A stretch of DNA of 64,000 bases from Natrinema sp. DC36 (GTDB taxonomy: Archaea > Halobacteriota > Halobacteria > Halobacteriales > Natrialbaceae). Position numbers and translations under genes: made by a program. Below are positions 27,377 to 36,462 of this stretch, in pieces. The first letter of the stretch is position 1. The number at the start of each line of letters is the position of its first letter. The notes beneath the pieces are model-generated. The model had not been told where the DNA came from and did no database searches. It saw nothing but the letters and a program-made list of their open reading frames with translations. The DNA lies in the NCBI RefSeq assembly GCF_020405225.1, contig NZ_CP084472.1, forward strand, positions 1,240,001 to 1,304,000, given 5' to 3'.

Positions 27377-28522
27377 TTACACCTGGGTGAGTTCGCGTTC
27401 GGTTTCGAGACGACGGTTGCAGAGCGCGTCGCCGCTGGTTCCGTCGAAAACGTGGATCCGCTCGGGATCGAGCGTCACCACGACCGATTCGCCCGCCTCC
27501 ACGACGTGCATCCCGTCGGTCACCGCCTGTAGAACGTCGTGATCGTCCGCCGCGTCGGCGTGCGTGAGGTGGACCACGTTCTGATCGCCGTGGGTCTCCG
27601 TGACCGTCACCGTCATCCGGTACTCGTGGTCGCCGAGCGGAGCCGATTCGTCGTCGTCCCGCCGAACGTCGACCGCCTCGGGACGGATCCCGATGACGAG
27701 GTCGTCGACATCGCCGACGGCGTCGGCCAGTCGGTCGTCGAACGGATACTCGAGGAAGTCGCCCGCGAAGCCGGCTTCGGACCGCCGGCCGCGGAGGAAG
27801 TTCATCATCGGTTCGCCGATGAAGCCCGCGACGAACTGGTTTGCCGGCTCGTGGTAGAGTTCGAGCGGTTCGCCGACCTGTTGCAGGAGACCACCGTCGA
27901 GCACCGCAATCCGGTCACCCATCGTCATCGCCTCGGTCTGATTGTGGGTGACGTAGACCGTCGTCACGTCGAGGCCGGCCTGTAGGTTCTGGAGCTCCGT
28001 CCGCATCTGGGACCGGAGCTTGGCGTCGAGGTTCGCGAGCGGCTCGTCCATCAGGAAAACCTCGGGATCGCGGACGATCGCCCGACCGAGCGCGACCCGC
28101 TGTTGCTGGCCGCCCGAGAGTTCGCCCGGCTTGCGATCGAGGAGGTCCTCGATGCCGAGGTCGGCGGCGACCTCCTCGACTCGCTCGTCCATCTCGTCCG
28201 CGGTGTACCCCGCTTCCTCCTCCAGTCCGAACCGGACGTTCTCGCGAACGGTCATGTGCGGATAGAGGGCGTAATCCTGGAAGACCATCGCGATATCGCG
28301 GTTCTGCGGGACGCGATAGTTCATGTGGTCGCCGTCGATGTAGAGGTTACCCTCGCTGGGCGTCTCGAGGCCGGCGATCATGCGCAACGTCGTCGACTTG
28401 CCACAGCCCGAGGGGCCGACCAGCACGAGGAACTCGCTGTCCTCGACGTCGAGGGTGACGTCCTCGACGGCGACCGTGTCTCCGAACCGTTTCGTCAGGT
28501 GATCGAGTTGAATTCGTCCCAT
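27377..28522 (-). CDS. xacJ: Sugar ABC transporter ATP-binding protein
   Basis: A 381-residue MalK-type ATPase, paralogous to its downstream neighbour. Walker A GPSGCGKST spans 36-44, with MVFQDYALYPHMTV, LSGGQQQRVALGRAI, VFLMDEPLANLDAKLR and YVTHNQTEAM following in order, then a C-terminal regulatory domain with VIGIRPEAVDV. With XacK it should form a heterodimeric ATPase pair. It begins 3 nt after the permease stop at 28526. The J/K naming follows the gene order permease-J-K in Haloferax volcanii. Confidence 0.88.
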   Translation of the reverse strand: MGRIQLDHLTKRFGDTVAVEDVTLDVEDSEFLVLVGPSGCGKSTTLRMIAGLETPSEGNLYIDGDHMNYRVPQNRDIAMVFQDYALYPHMTVRENVRFGLEEEAGYTADEMDERVEEVAADLGIEDLLDRKPGELSGGQQQRVALGRAIVRDPEVFLMDEPLANLDAKLRSQMRTELQNLQAGLDVTTVYVTHNQTEAMTMGDRIAVLDGGLLQQVGEPLELYHEPANQFVAGFIGEPMMNFLRGRRSEAGFAGDFLEYPFDDRLADAVGDVDDLVIGIRPEAVDVRRDDDESAPLGDHEYRMTVTVTETHGDQNVVHLTHADAADDHDVLQAVTDGMHVVEAGESVVVTLDPERIHVFDGTSGDALCNRRLETERELTQV

Positions 28523-28525
28523 CGG

Positions 28526-29458
28526 TTATCCACTCTCCGTGCGCAGTCCTTCCGCGAACTGTTCGGCGAACGCGACGTACAGGATGATCGTCGGCAGAGC
28601 GGCGAGGAACGCGGCCGACATCCGGATCCCGAAATCGACGCCGGAGGTCGACGCGCCGATCGCCGGCAGGATCAGCGTCACCGGTGCCGCGGGGTGATTC
28701 GATCCTGTAATGAGGGTGAACGAGAACAGGAACTCGTTGTAAATCTGGGTGAACTGGTAGATGAAGACCACGGCGAACATCGGCTTCGAGATCGGCAACA
28801 CGATGCGGCGGTAGATCTTCGTGATGCTCGCCCCGTCGATCTTGGCCGCCTCCACCAGCGAGTCGGGGAGACTCTTGTAGTACGACCGAAACAGAATCGT
28901 ACAGATCGGGATCCCGTACGCGACGTGGGTGATGATCAGCGGAACGAGCCGCGAGTGATAGCCCTGAAGGAGCGGCGCGGCCGCGAACATCGGCTCGAGC
29001 ATTCGCGCGAGCGGGAAGAGATTGTTCCAGAAGCGCGCCAGCGGAACGAGAACGGCCTGATACGGGACGAATACCCCCACCAGGAATAGCGAGAGTACCG
29101 CCAGTTGACCGCGCCAGTTGACCATCGTGAGGCCGTAGGCGGCCATACTCGCCAGCAACACGTTGAGGATCGTCGCCGGAATCGCCATGAGAAGCGAGTT
29201 GACGAACGAGTTCGTCAGCTGACTGAACGCGTACTCGAGGTTCTCGAGCGTGAACCCCTCGCCGACCGGGGGCGCGAACGGCAGCGAGCGCGCGACGGCC
29301 TCGTTGGTCTTCAATGCCGTCATGATCCCCGTCTCGAGGGGGACGAGGAAGAACCCCAGAAAGAGGACGACCAGCGTGTACTGACCGACCCGTCTGAGGT
29401 TGACGTCCTCGACGAGCGATGCGACGTCGACGTTCGTATCCGAAGTGGATCGTGACAT
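28526..29458 (-). CDS. xacI: Sugar ABC transporter permease (MalG type)
   Basis: A 310-residue inner-membrane permease with six hydrophobic segments. The EAA loop for ATPase docking reads LVEAAKIDGASITKIYRRIVLPISKP. The first helix is LVVLFLGFFLVPLETGI. The open frame extends 34 codons upstream into the previous gene, but MSRSTSDTN at 29458 overlaps the xacH stop by nothing (2 nt gap) and gives the family length, so it is chosen. It pairs with XacH as the transmembrane channel of the pentose importer. Confidence 0.87.
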   Translation of the reverse strand: MSRSTSDTNVDVASLVEDVNLRRVGQYTLVVLFLGFFLVPLETGIMTALKTNEAVARSLPFAPPVGEGFTLENLEYAFSQLTNSFVNSLLMAIPATILNVLLASMAAYGLTMVNWRGQLAVLSLFLVGVFVPYQAVLVPLARFWNNLFPLARMLEPMFAAAPLLQGYHSRLVPLIITHVAYGIPICTILFRSYYKSLPDSLVEAAKIDGASITKIYRRIVLPISKPMFAVVFIYQFTQIYNEFLFSFTLITGSNHPAAPVTLILPAIGASTSGVDFGIRMSAAFLAALPTIILYVAFAEQFAEGLRTESG

Positions 29459-29460
29459 GG

Positions 29461-30414
29461 TCAGAGACTCCCCTGTCGATGCTGGTAGATGAGATACGGT
29501 GCGATAACGCTGAGCGCGAGTAGCAGTAACATCGTCGCGATCGCGGCCGCGTAGGCCCACTTCCCGAACTTGAACGCTTGCCGGACCATCAGCGTGGCCA
29601 GGATGTCAGTGCCGTTGGGCGGGCGGTACTGCCCGACGAGCGCGTAGAGGAAGGTAAACGCCTTGAGCGCGAACACCATCAGGACGACGGCCGCGCTGAC
29701 CGACGACTCCTTCAGCTGCGGGATGATGATCCGCAGGTAGGTGCGGACGGTACTCGCCCCGTCGACCTTCGCCGCCTCGAACTGGTCGGACGGGATCGAC
29801 TGGAGTCCCGCAAGGTAGACGACCATCGCGTACCCGCTGAACTGCCAGACCAGCGCGAAGATGACCGACGCGAGCGCGATTTCGGGATTTCCGAGCCAGT
29901 TGATCGGCTCGAATCCAAGCGTCGTCACGATGACCGTCAACACCCCGTTCTCCTGGTTGTACATCCACAACCAGAGCTGGGCCGTCACGACGAACGAGAG
30001 CGCCATCGGCATGAGATAGATCGTCTGGATCTTGTCCTTGTACCGGATCCCGTGATCCAGAAGGATCGCGAGAAAGAGCCCCAGGGCGAGCGAAACCGTC
30101 GTAAAGGCGACGAGCAAGACGAGGTTGTTTATCGCCGCCTCCCGAAACGCGTCGTTCGAGAGGGCGGTCGCGTACATTTCGAAGTCGAGGTTCGAAAACG
30201 TCGGCCGGCCGAGGCCGGCGTAGTCGGTGAGCGAAATCACGACGTTGTACCCGATGCCACCGTAGACGGCGATCCCCATCAGAATAAACGGAATCCCCCA
30301 GAACGGTGACGACCGGACGAAGTCGCTGTTCAGGAAGTACCTGAGCTTCGTCTCCCAACCGACCACCTCCTCTGTCGGTACTGATTTCGATTCGGTCGTG
30401 TCTCCTGTTGCCAT
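29461..30414 (-). CDS. xacH: Sugar ABC transporter permease (MalF type)
   Basis: A 317-residue permease with six hydrophobic segments and the EAA loop FEAAKVDGASTVRTYLRIIIPQL. An N-terminal cytoplasmic stretch of about 30 residues (ESKSVPTEEVVGWETKLRYFL) precedes the first helix. The start MATGDTTES at 30414 gives the family length; the frame upstream is not conserved-looking. It sits between the binding protein and XacI genes, as in Haloferax. Confidence 0.87.
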   Translation of the reverse strand: MATGDTTESKSVPTEEVVGWETKLRYFLNSDFVRSSPFWGIPFILMGIAVYGGIGYNVVISLTDYAGLGRPTFSNLDFEMYATALSNDAFREAAINNLVLLVAFTTVSLALGLFLAILLDHGIRYKDKIQTIYLMPMALSFVVTAQLWLWMYNQENGVLTVIVTTLGFEPINWLGNPEIALASVIFALVWQFSGYAMVVYLAGLQSIPSDQFEAAKVDGASTVRTYLRIIIPQLKESSVSAAVVLMVFALKAFTFLYALVGQYRPPNGTDILATLMVRQAFKFGKWAYAAAIATMLLLLALSVIAPYLIYQHRQGSL

Positions 30415-30499
30415 CGAACTAGCCAATACTCGCCACCGTAATAAAAATTGAGTTATGTTACGACGTGGGTCGGATGTCACGTCGAACGACAGCGCGACG

Positions 30500-31795
30500 T
30501 CACTGAGGGACCGCGTCGAGCAGGCCGTCCGCCGTCGCTTCCGCGTCGTACGGGTCCGAGAAGTTGTTCCCGATCGCGCTCTTGCAGGCGTTCATGGACT
30601 CGGGTTCGAGGGCGAGGCCGTGAGCGATCGTCGGCGGATACGCCTCGGAGTTGGTGAGGTCCTCGTAGGTCATCGCCAGGAAGTCCGATAGTTCGTTCGG
30701 ATCGATGTCGGTCCGAAGCGGCACCGATCCCTTGAGGTTATTGAACTCGATCTGTGCCTCCTTCGTCCCCACGAACTTCTGCCACGTGATCGTCTCCTCC
30801 CGGCTCGGGTTGTTCGACGGCGCGACGAACGCGTCGACGTGGTAGAAGTACAGCCCTTCGGTCCCCGGGAAGGGGACCCAGTCCCACTCCTCGCCGAAGT
30901 TAAAATCGTCGTCGTTCCGAAACAGCCCGTAGAGCCAGTTGCCGCCGTGGATACAGGCGGCCTCGTCCGCGATCAATTTCTGTCCGGCCTCCGTGTAGCC
31001 GATCGAAGAGGCGTCGTCGGGAATGTAGTTCTCCTGAATCTCCCGTAACGTCTCGAGCGCATCGATAATCGCGCCCCTGTCGCCGTTCCCCTCGATGAAG
31101 TCCATGTACGCCTCGACGCCGCTCTGGCTCGTGAGGATCTGCGCCCACGTCTGGAGTCCGAGGAACGGGGCTCGCATCCCGTGTGAAAAGGGCGTGTAGT
31201 CGGTGTTCTGGTCGATCGTCTCGAGTGCGTCCATCAGATCGGGAACGCTCCCGAGGCTCTCGGCGTCGACGTCCGCCTCGTCGAACGCCGCCGTGTTGTA
31301 GAACAGGTTGTTCATTCGGTGTGACCCGATCGGGACCGCCGGCATCTTGTCGTTGTATTTGCATATGTCGATGACCCGGTCCTGCATGCTCTCTTTGTAC
31401 CCCTCGGCGTCCCAGACGTCTTCCTCGAGGTCCATCAGCGCGCCGTCGTACCGATTCAGGTTCTTTCCCGGCCAGTTCGCGAAGGAGCTCATCGGATTCG
31501 AGTTGGACAACCGCCGGAGCAGGGTCGCATTCAACTCGACGTTCCCGTCACCGCCGACGGCCTGGAATCTCGGCTCCGGCTCCATGTCGGGATTAGCCTC
31601 CTTGAACGCACTGGTCAGCGCGTCGACCGCGGCGGCGCCGTCGCCGCCGGTCCAGCCGTGCAGGACCTCGAGTTCACCCGATTCGCTGCCGCTGCCGCCG
31701 ACACAGCCCGCGATTCCGAGTGCAGCACCCGCCGCGATGCCACCGAGATACGTTCGTCTACCGATACCCTTGTCCGGTTTGTCATTGTCAACCAT
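30500..31795 (-). CDS. xacG: Sugar ABC transporter substrate-binding lipoprotein
   Basis: A 431-residue extracellular binding protein. The N-terminus MVDNDKPDKGIGRRTYLGG with the RR pair and the lipobox IAGC (Cys about residue 29) marks a Tat-exported lipoprotein. The mature part starts ELEVLHGWTGGDGAAAVDAL, the usual beginning of CUT1-type sugar-binding proteins, and ends with a helical lid. The predicted ligand is xylose or arabinose (monomer or short oligomer) from the context. A TATA box 26-33 nt upstream sets the start and shows that the G-H-I-J-K operon has its own promoter. Confidence 0.88.
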   Translation of the reverse strand: MVDNDKPDKGIGRRTYLGGIAAGAALGIAGCVGGSGSESGELEVLHGWTGGDGAAAVDALTSAFKEANPDMEPEPRFQAVGGDGNVELNATLLRRLSNSNPMSSFANWPGKNLNRYDGALMDLEEDVWDAEGYKESMQDRVIDICKYNDKMPAVPIGSHRMNNLFYNTAAFDEADVDAESLGSVPDLMDALETIDQNTDYTPFSHGMRAPFLGLQTWAQILTSQSGVEAYMDFIEGNGDRGAIIDALETLREIQENYIPDDASSIGYTEAGQKLIADEAACIHGGNWLYGLFRNDDDFNFGEEWDWVPFPGTEGLYFYHVDAFVAPSNNPSREETITWQKFVGTKEAQIEFNNLKGSVPLRTDIDPNELSDFLAMTYEDLTNSEAYPPTIAHGLALEPESMNACKSAIGNNFSDPYDAEATADGLLDAVPQ

Positions 31796-31820
31796 ACGGA
31801 TTGGCAAATAATTCCACATG

Positions 31821-31828
31821 TTTATAAA
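31821..31828 (-). promoter_or_regulatory. TATA box of the xacGHIJK operon
   Basis: TTTATAAA lies 26-33 nt before the ATG at 31795 and marks the start of a leaderless polycistronic message for the importer. Confidence 0.65.
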
Positions 31829-32142
31829 GATACCGGTGCGAGGTGCGATCGAGACGTCATCGCCAAGGTTTAGCGCTGTAGGCGTACTGGCCGCGTTCGG
31901 GAAGGAACGGCCCGCTCGGTGGCATGCGTCACGAACGCGTGCTTCGGGAAAGGGGAGAGAAATGCGATGGGAGGTGACTCTCGTTCGTTTCGTCGGTCGA
32001 CTACCGATTCGTCGACACGATCGACCGTCCCAGTCGGACGGGCGATGCTTCATCGAACGACCCGAAGCAAAGCTCCGTGAGCCTGACTTCGCTCACGCTT
32101 CGTCGAACAACGCTGAGCAACGCTCAGCGAGCTTGACGAAGC
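31829..32142. other. Intergenic, about 310 nt, with repeats after xad
   Basis: No gene. Near the right end, just after the xylonate dehydratase stop, the motif ACGCTTCGTCGAACA occurs twice (about 32096 and 32145), copying the last codons of that gene, and a 7-bp hairpin lies at 32112-32128. Confidence 0.55.
32112..32128 (-). terminator. Hairpin after the xylonate dehydratase gene
   Basis: GCTGAGC-AAC-GCTCAGC forms a perfect 7-bp stem with a 3-nt loop 15-31 nt beyond the stop codon at 32143. It lacks a U-tract, so a termination role is only a possibility. Confidence 0.35.
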
Positions 32143-33372
32143 CTACGCTTCGTCGAACAGCTCCTCGCCCTCGGCCAGATGCTCTTCGACCGCATCGAGG
32201 TCCAGCGTCACGCCGAGCCCCGGTTTCTCCGGCACGTCGGCGTACCCTTCGTGGATGATGTCTTCCTCGACTAAGTCCGACCACCAGCCGAGTTCGTAGG
32301 AGTGGTACTCCACGGCCAGCGAGTTCGGAATCGCCGCCCCGACGTGGACGCTGGCCATCGTCCCGATCGGCGAGGAGACGTTGTGCATCGCGACCGGGAC
32401 GTAGTACAAATCCGCCAGATCGGCGATCTTTCGCGTCTGGCGCATCCCACCGACGCGCGGTACGTCCGGCGCGACGATGTCGACCGCCTGGTTCTCGAGC
32501 AGTCGTCGGTTGCCGTGATTCCGGTAGACGTTCTCGCCGACGGTGATCGGCGTCGAGGTCCGCTTGGTGACCTCCTCCTGGACGTCGTGGTTCTCCGGCG
32601 GGATCGGGTCCTCGAGCCACCAGACATCGTACTCCTCGAGTCGCTTTGCGAGTCGATGCGCGCTGCCGGCGCTGAACGACCAGTGGCAGTCGAAGGCCAC
32701 GTCGGCGCGGTCGCCGACGCGCTCGGTGACTTTCTCGACGATCTCGGCCTTGTGCTCGATCTCCGGATTCCGGAGGTGGCGGTTGGCACGGTCCTTCTCG
32801 TGACCGCTGGGCACGTCGAGATCGAACTTCAGCGCGTCGTAGCCCAGGTCTTCGACGACGCGTTCGGCTTCGTCCGCACAGGCGTCGGGGTCGGCCTCCT
32901 CCTCGGTGTGGCAGTCGCAGTAGATCCGCATCTCGTCGCGGTACTTACCGCCCAGTAGCTGGTAGGCCGGCACCTCGAGGATCTTGCCGGCGACGTCGTG
33001 TAAGGCGAGTTCGATGCCGGAGATCGCGGAGATCGCCTTCCCCGAGATCGACCCCTCGCCGGAGAGTTTCTGGACGAGGTGCTCGTAGAGGCGATCGATG
33101 TCCAGCGGGTTCTCCCCCTCGATGAAGGGGGCCATCCGCTCGATGATCTCCTGTTCGCCGGCGCCCCAGTAGGATTCACCGTTACCGACGAGGCCGGCGT
33201 CGGTGTAGACGCGGACCAGCGTCCACGGGTAGTTGCCGTCGACGATGGTCGTCTGGACGTCCGTGATTTCGACATCGCGCGGCCCGCGGTCGGCGGAGAC
33301 GCCCATCGTCTCCGCCGAGAGGTCGCGCATCGTATACTCTGCGTTCGGGTCGGACAGCTGTCTGTAGTCCAT
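32143..33372 (-). CDS. xacD: D-xylonate dehydratase (enolase superfamily)
   Basis: A 409-residue mandelate racemase/muconate-lactonising-type enzyme. The N-terminal capping domain starts TDVQTTIVDGNYPWTLVRVYTD. The barrel has YDALKFDLDVPSGHE (the lysine strand), DCHWSFSAG, WWLEDPIPPEN and TVGENVYRNHG (metal-binding Asp, Glu and Glu), and the C-terminal HNVSSPIGTMAS with the catalytic His. It should dehydrate D-xylonate, and possibly L-arabinonate, to 2-keto-3-deoxypentonate. I chose ATG 33372 because an AGTTTTAGT box lies about 28-36 nt upstream. The importer operon lies directly downstream, with its own promoter. Confidence 0.87.
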   Translation of the reverse strand: MDYRQLSDPNAEYTMRDLSAETMGVSADRGPRDVEITDVQTTIVDGNYPWTLVRVYTDAGLVGNGESYWGAGEQEIIERMAPFIEGENPLDIDRLYEHLVQKLSGEGSISGKAISAISGIELALHDVAGKILEVPAYQLLGGKYRDEMRIYCDCHTEEEADPDACADEAERVVEDLGYDALKFDLDVPSGHEKDRANRHLRNPEIEHKAEIVEKVTERVGDRADVAFDCHWSFSAGSAHRLAKRLEEYDVWWLEDPIPPENHDVQEEVTKRTSTPITVGENVYRNHGNRRLLENQAVDIVAPDVPRVGGMRQTRKIADLADLYYVPVAMHNVSSPIGTMASVHVGAAIPNSLAVEYHSYELGWWSDLVEEDIIHEGYADVPEKPGLGVTLDLDAVEEHLAEGEELFDEA

Positions 33373-33399
33373 CGACAGTCGTGAATAACTGTAGGTGCT

Positions 33400-33408
33400 A
33401 CTAAAACT
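33400..33408 (-). promoter_or_regulatory. TATA-like box of the xylonate dehydratase gene
   Basis: ACTAAAACT (AGTTTTAGT on the coding strand) lies 28-36 nt before the ATG at 33372. Confidence 0.5.
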
Positions 33409-33460
33409 TCCGCTAGACGGTAGCACGGAACGAGAACGATTGCCTGCGGCGTTCGCGAGT

Positions 33461-34504
33461 TCAGTTCCGGAGGACGGAAACGTCGAAAACCGGCTTGCAG
33501 GTCCCACTCTCGAGGAAGGTCTCGAACGCCTCGTCGGCCTCGAGGAGGCTGAAGCGGTCGTCGAGGAACGTCTCGGCGTCGACGTCGCCCGTGTCGATCA
33601 GGCGCAGCGCGTTCTCGAAGTCCTCGTACTTCGATGCGTAGGAACACTGCAGGTCGATCTCCGCGCGGACGAGCGGCGAGTAGGGCATCGTCGTCTCGCC
33701 GGTCTGGCCGACGAGGACGATCTGGCCGCCCTTCCGGACCTCGTCGACGGCCGACGGCAGTCCCGACGGGTGGCCCGTCGTGTCGAAGACGACGTCGTAG
33801 CCGATGCCGTCGGTCAGTTCGTCGCGGACGGCGTCGAGATCGTCGTCGGCAACGTTGATCGTCTCGAAGCCGAGTTCCTCGGCGAGCGGGAGGCGGTAGT
33901 CGACGTCCTGGCCGACGCCGCTGACGACGACCTCGCCGCCCTGTGCGCGGGCGACCTGCGCGGTGAGGAGCCCGATCGGGCCGGGCCCTTCGACGAGGAC
34001 TCGCGTGCCGGCGCGCACTCGGGAGTTCTGGATGACCGCTCGCGCGCCGATGCTGGTCGGTTCGACCATCGCCGCGTGTTGCTGTTCGACGCTGTCGGGA
34101 ACGGGGTGGAGCGCATCTTCGGGGACGGCGACATAGGGCTCGTAGGCGCCGTCGTGGTCCACGCCCGTGATGACCGCATCCTGGCAGACGTTCGATTCGC
34201 CGATCTCGCACTGATAGCAGTCGCCACAGCCGCGAATCGGCCGCTCGACGACCCGGTCGCCGACCGCGAACTTCGTCACGGCGTCGCCGACCTCGACGAC
34301 GCGACCCGAGTACTCGTGGCCGATGACGGTCGGCAGCTCCATCCGTTCGAACGCCGATTCGAACTCGTAGATCCCGGCGTCGCTCCCGCAGAGGCCCGCG
34401 TAATCGACTTCGATCAACGCCTCGTCGGGCTCCGGCTCTGGCCGATCGCGGTCGACGAGTTCCATGGCTCCCTGACTCCGACTGGTCTTTGCTAATCCGC
34501 GCAT
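33461..34504 (-). CDS. Zinc-dependent alcohol dehydrogenase (polyol/threonine dehydrogenase type)
   Basis: A 347-residue medium-chain dehydrogenase. Catalytic zinc ligands are visible in AGLCGSDAGIYEF (Cys), GHEYSGRVVEVG (His-Glu) and MVEPTSIGARAV; the structural zinc lobe is CGDCYQCEIGESNVC; the Rossmann motif is VLVEGPGPIGLLTAQVA. The structural lobe and the GHE motif resemble sorbitol/threonine dehydrogenases, so a polyol or sugar substrate is likely. Within the cluster it could oxidise a pentitol or a keto-deoxy intermediate. A TATA-like AGTTATAATTC lies about 22-32 nt upstream, back to back with the SDR gene promoter. The substrate is not determined. Confidence 0.82.
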   Translation of the reverse strand: MRGLAKTSRSQGAMELVDRDRPEPEPDEALIEVDYAGLCGSDAGIYEFESAFERMELPTVIGHEYSGRVVEVGDAVTKFAVGDRVVERPIRGCGDCYQCEIGESNVCQDAVITGVDHDGAYEPYVAVPEDALHPVPDSVEQQHAAMVEPTSIGARAVIQNSRVRAGTRVLVEGPGPIGLLTAQVARAQGGEVVVSGVGQDVDYRLPLAEELGFETINVADDDLDAVRDELTDGIGYDVVFDTTGHPSGLPSAVDEVRKGGQIVLVGQTGETTMPYSPLVRAEIDLQCSYASKYEDFENALRLIDTGDVDAETFLDDRFSLLEADEAFETFLESGTCKPVFDVSVLRN

Positions 34505-34605
34505 GCCTTCGGGTCGTTCGCGGGCAGTTATAATTCTGTGGGGTTCCCGATCCGGAGCGCCCCGGGACGGTAAACGTAATAGGGACGGACAGGTACGCTA
34601 GGCGT

Positions 34606-35379
34606 ATGGTCGACTACGAACATAGTCCAGTGACCGTCGACGGCAAGCGTGCAATCGTCGTCGGCGGGACCAGCGGTATCGGACAGGCGATCGCCCTCGG
34701 TTTCGCCGAGGAGGGTGCCGACGTCATTGCGACGAGCCGGGACGAGTCGAAGGTCGCGGAGACCGCGGCGGCGATCGAGGACCGCGGCGTCGAGACGGCG
34801 AGGGTTACGTGCGACGTGACCGACTCCGAGTCGCTCGAGCGCGTCCGCGAGACGGCCGTCGACGAGTTCGGCAGTATCGATATCGTCGTCGCATCGCAGG
34901 GAGCGATCTCGCGGGCGACGGTGCAGGACATCTCCGACGAGGAGTGGGATTTCGTCACCGATGTCGCGCTCGACGGCGTCCGTCGCGTCACTCAGTCGTT
35001 CGCCCCGGCGATGGCTGAGGGCGGGTCGATCGTCAACATCTCCTCGCTGTCGGCTCGACTCTCGATGGCAAACCTGCCCGCCTACACCGCGGCCAAAGGC
35101 GGCGTCGAAGCGTTCACGCGTGCGTCCGCGAAGGAACTCGCTCCCGACATTCGGGTCAACGCGATCGCGCCCGGATTCGTCATCACTCCGCAGAACGCCG
35201 AGACGTACGCCGAAGGAACGGAGAAGCGAGCGCGCATCGACGAACGCACCCCGCTCGGCCGAGTCGCCGAGCGCGAGGAGATCGTCGGCGCGGCGATCTA
35301 CCTCGGCAGCGACGCCTCCTCGTTCGTCACCGGCGAGATCGTCACGGTCGACGGCGGCTTCGCGGATAGCGCGTTCTGA
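34606..35379 (+). CDS. Short-chain dehydrogenase/reductase, probable sugar dehydrogenase
   Basis: A 257-residue classical SDR. The cofactor motif is VVGGTSGIGQAIALGFA; the catalytic tetrad includes NISSLSAR (Ser) and YTAAKGGVEAF (Tyr-x3-Lys); the C-terminus has IAPGFVITPQN and VTGEIVTVDGGFA. Asp/Arg residues after the second strand (SRDESK) suggest NADP. Located in the pentose island and divergent from the ADH gene, it may oxidise arabinose or a pathway intermediate; gluconate or keto-deoxy-sugar dehydrogenases are equally possible from sequence alone. A GTAATA box about 27 nt upstream supports the start. Confidence 0.8.
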   Translation: MVDYEHSPVTVDGKRAIVVGGTSGIGQAIALGFAEEGADVIATSRDESKVAETAAAIEDRGVETARVTCDVTDSESLERVRETAVDEFGSIDIVVASQGAISRATVQDISDEEWDFVTDVALDGVRRVTQSFAPAMAEGGSIVNISSLSARLSMANLPAYTAAKGGVEAFTRASAKELAPDIRVNAIAPGFVITPQNAETYAEGTEKRARIDERTPLGRVAEREEIVGAAIYLGSDASSFVTGEIVTVDGGFADSAF

Positions 35380-35427
35380 TCGGACCAACGTTTTTGTAGC
35401 CGCCGCGCCGACGTTCGACTCGACCCT

Positions 35428-36396
35428 ATGCGAGAGACAGCGACACAGACGTTATCCCCCGGAATCCACCGGATCGAGACCGTCATCGACGACAAGCTAC
35501 ACGGTTACCACGTCCTCGAGGGCGCCAACGGACCGATCGTCGTCGATCCCGGCGTCGTCGACGCGCCGACGACGATCTATCGGCCGTTCCTCGAGGAGAT
35601 GGACTGGTCACTCGCGGACGTGTCCCTGGCGGTGATCACCCACGCGGATGCCGATCACCACGGCGGTACCCACGAACTCCGCGAGCACGCACCGTCGGTT
35701 ACGCTGGCGGCTCACGACGCCGACGTGAACCTGATCGAGAGCACCGACCGGATCATGCGCGAACGCTATGGGATGTTCGCCGACGACCACGGTATCACGT
35801 ACAACGATGACACCACCGAGTGGCTCGAGGGGATGATGGGACCCGGCGAACGGATCGACCTCCGTCTCCGGGGCGGAGAGTCGCTCGCGCTCGCGGATCG
35901 GGAACTGCGGGTCCTACATACTCCCGGGCACACGCGCGGTCACCTCGCGCTCTACGATCCCGTTACCGACCTCGTAATCGGTGGCGACGCGGTCTTCGGC
36001 CGGGGCGTGTTCACCGTCACTGGCGGCTACATTCAGCCGCCGCCGTACTACCGCTCTCCCGCCTACGAGAACACGATCGACCTGCTCCGAACCCTCGATC
36101 CGGACGTGCTGTCGCTGACTCACTACGAGGTCTTCGAGGGTACCGACGTCGAGGACTTCCTCGATGAATCGCTGGCTTTCGCGTCGGAGCTAGACGCGCT
36201 GATACCGACCCTCGTCGACGAGCGCGAACCGATCACCCTGCGCGAGGCGATCGACGCCGTCGTCGAGCGTCGGGGCAGCTACGGACTCGACATCGACCTC
36301 GCGTATCCGCTCTCCGGTCACTTTGCGGCCCACGTCGACCGCGGGACCCTCGAGCGGACGACGGCGGACGGCGTCGTCGCGTGGCGTCAGGCGTGA
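35428..36396 (+). CDS. MBL-fold metallohydrolase, possible lactonase
   Basis: A 322-residue metallo-beta-lactamase-fold enzyme. The metal site is THADADHHGG (His-x-Asp-x-Asp-His in place of the usual HxHxDH, so the first His pair is altered), HTPGHTRGH, the Asp in VIGGDAVFGRG and a His in LTHYEVF. The C-terminal 100 residues form a helical extension (EREPITLREAIDAV) found in MBL hydrolases that cleave thioesters or lactones. It follows the SDR gene by 48 nt on the same strand, so the two may act in sequence. As no gluconolactonase-type gene is visible in the island, it could hydrolyse pentonolactones; that is inference. Confidence 0.78.
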   Translation: MRETATQTLSPGIHRIETVIDDKLHGYHVLEGANGPIVVDPGVVDAPTTIYRPFLEEMDWSLADVSLAVITHADADHHGGTHELREHAPSVTLAAHDADVNLIESTDRIMRERYGMFADDHGITYNDDTTEWLEGMMGPGERIDLRLRGGESLALADRELRVLHTPGHTRGHLALYDPVTDLVIGGDAVFGRGVFTVTGGYIQPPPYYRSPAYENTIDLLRTLDPDVLSLTHYEVFEGTDVEDFLDESLAFASELDALIPTLVDEREPITLREAIDAVVERRGSYGLDIDLAYPLSGHFAAHVDRGTLERTTADGVVAWRQA

Positions 36397-36462
36397 GACG
36401 GTCGTTCGGTATTGATAAACATTTATTCGTGGGGCCAGCTAGCGAGACTCGTGATGAAACGG

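Noticed and set aside
32055-32160. Repeats after the xylonate dehydratase gene read as a CRISPR-like array
   Set aside because: Only two unequal copies with no regular spacers and no cas genes anywhere in the window.
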